Assembly (NCBI GenBank): GCA_964405825.1
Contig: CAYOPI010000086.1
Coordinates: forward strand, 1-12,109
Origin: JBHJGM01 sp964405825
GTDB taxonomy: Bacteria > Verrucomicrobiota > Verrucomicrobiia > Opitutales > JBHJGM01
Length of the DNA stretch: 12,109 bases
Reading direction: 5' to 3'
Shown here: positions 11,077 to 12,109 of the stretch, one piece after another
Layout: every line of letters begins with the position of its first letter
Numbering within the stretch: position 1 is the first letter of the stretch
Translations under genes and position numbers: made by a program
Notes under the pieces: model-generated
The model's database searches: none
What the model was told of the DNA's origin: nothing
The model's input: the letters and a program-made list of their open reading frames with translations, nothing else

Positions 11077-12109
11077 ATGACAACGATTGTGGACATCCGC
11101 GCCCGCGAAATCCTGGATTCGCGCGGCAACCCGACCATCGAGGTCGACGTTGAAACCGAGAGCGAGGTCATTGGCCGCGCCGCTGTTCCCAGCGGGGCCA
11201 GCACCGGCGAAAACGAAGCGCTTGAGCTGCGTGACGGTGCCCTGCCGGCCAACGCCTTTCCGAAGGGCTCGGGCATGCGCAAGCGCTACCTGGGCAAGGG
11301 TGTGCAGAAGGCCGTCGAGAACGTCAACGAGCTGATCGCCCCGCGGCTGATCGGGATGGACGCGCTCGATCAGGTCGGGGTGGATTTGGCCATGCTCAAG
11401 CTCGATGGCACCAAGAACAAGAAGAAGCTTGGCGCCAACGCGATCCTCGGCGTCTCCCTGGCAACGGCCCACGCCGCCGCTGACACCCTGGGCGTTCCGC
11501 TGTACAAGTACCTTGGCGGACCCAACGCGAAGGTCCTGCCCGTGCCCATGATGAACATCATGAACGGCGGGGCGCACTCGGACGCACCGATCGACATCCA
11601 GGAGTTCATGATCATGCCCAAGGGGGCCAAGAGCTTCAGCGAAGCCCTGCGCATGGGCACCGAAATTTTCCACGCGCTGAAGAAGGTCCTGAAGGCGCGC
11701 AAGCTCTCGACCGCGGTGGGCGATGAAGGCGGCTTTGCCCCGGTCCTCGAGAGCAACGAAGCCGCTCTGGAAGTCATCACCAAGGCCGTCAAGGAAGCCG
11801 GCTACAAGATGGGCAAGGACATCTTCCTGGCCCTCGACGTGGCCAGCAGCGAGTTCTTCGATGAGAAGAAGAACAAGTACATTTTCAGCAAGAGCGATGG
11901 CTCCGAGCGCAGCCCCAAGGAGATGGTCGAGTTTCTGGCCGACCTCTGCGACAAGTACCCGATCATCTCGATCGAGGACGGTTGCGCCGAGAACGACTGG
12001 GACGGCTGGAAGCTGCTGACCGACGCCGTGGGCGACCGCGTGCAACTGGTCGGCGACGACTTGTTCGTAACCAACGTCAGCTTCCTGAAGAAGGGTATCG
12101 ACCTGGGCG
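11077..12109 (+). CDS. eno: enolase (partial, C-terminus beyond window)
   Basis: Phosphopyruvate hydratase, converting 2-phosphoglycerate to phosphoenolpyruvate in glycolysis and the reverse in gluconeogenesis. The first 344 of roughly 430-440 codons are present; the frame runs open off the window end. Recognised by SRGNPTIEVDVE, the mobile catalytic loop PSGASTG, MMNIMNGGAHSD, VGDEGGFAP and LVGDDLFVTN. By homology Glu217 is the catalytic acid/base of the GDEGG motif, and Asp254, Glu300 and one of Asp327/Asp328 bind magnesium. The catalytic lysine of the K-x-NQIG region lies beyond the end. Residues 55-70 between RDG and YLGKG are about 12 longer than in E. coli enolase. Upstream AAGG, about 11 bases before the ATG, is at best a weak ribosome-binding site. 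It is probably transcribed alone from the long leader upstream. Confidence 0.97.
   Translation, partial: MTTIVDIRAREILDSRGNPTIEVDVETESEVIGRAAVPSGASTGENEALELRDGALPANAFPKGSGMRKRYLGKGVQKAVENVNELIAPRLIGMDALDQVGVDLAMLKLDGTKNKKKLGANAILGVSLATAHAAADTLGVPLYKYLGGPNAKVLPVPMMNIMNGGAHSDAPIDIQEFMIMPKGAKSFSEALRMGTEIFHALKKVLKARKLSTAVGDEGGFAPVLESNEAALEVITKAVKEAGYKMGKDIFLALDVASSEFFDEKKNKYIFSKSDGSERSPKEMVEFLADLCDKYPIISIEDGCAENDWDGWKLLTDAVGDRVQLVGDDLFVTNVSFLKKGIDLG

Overview
The window is a GC-rich bacterial chromosomal segment. It most resembles the PVC superphylum, probably Verrucomicrobiota. The main clue is a single-chain tandem-duplicated UvrA of 1887 residues, an architecture I know from Chlamydia (about 1.8 kb of codons) and relatives. 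Weak or absent Shine-Dalgarno sequences before every start fit, but are not diagnostic. The placement is inference; no rRNA or other taxonomic marker is present.

Layout. Positions 1-1100 hold minus-strand genes: a tRNA-Thr(TGT) with unusual mismatches, a small AhpD/carboxymuconolactone decarboxylase-family protein, and a well-formed tRNA-Ser(GCT). From about 1280 everything points right: a double-ACT-domain protein 5 bases ahead of a GH36 raffinose-synthase-like glycosidase; a 417-base gene-free stretch with a plausible promoter and several hairpins; a TetR-type regulator with a long Ala/Pro/Glu tail; the giant tandem uvrA; a 425-base gene-free stretch with hairpins and a chain of overlapping mini-ORFs; and the first 344 codons of enolase, cut by the window end.

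How the genes relate. The content is mostly housekeeping: translation (two tRNAs), nucleotide excision repair (UvrA) and glycolysis (Eno). Two local pairings may be functional. The ACT protein and GH36 enzyme are almost certainly co-transcribed. The TetR gene sits 100 bases upstream of uvrA in the same direction and has an inverted repeat just before its start, suggesting autoregulation. I see no mobile element, CRISPR array, toxin-antitoxin pair or clear defence system.

The most interesting object is UvrA. It carries four complete ATPase sites in one chain. Both copies have lost one CxxC half of the first zinc finger, the second copy has a much shortened insert in its first half, and the last Walker B aspartate is glutamate. 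Secondary points of interest are the structured leader at 3740-3942, the ATGA-linked mini-ORF chain at 10788-11006, and the tRNA-Thr acceptor mismatches.
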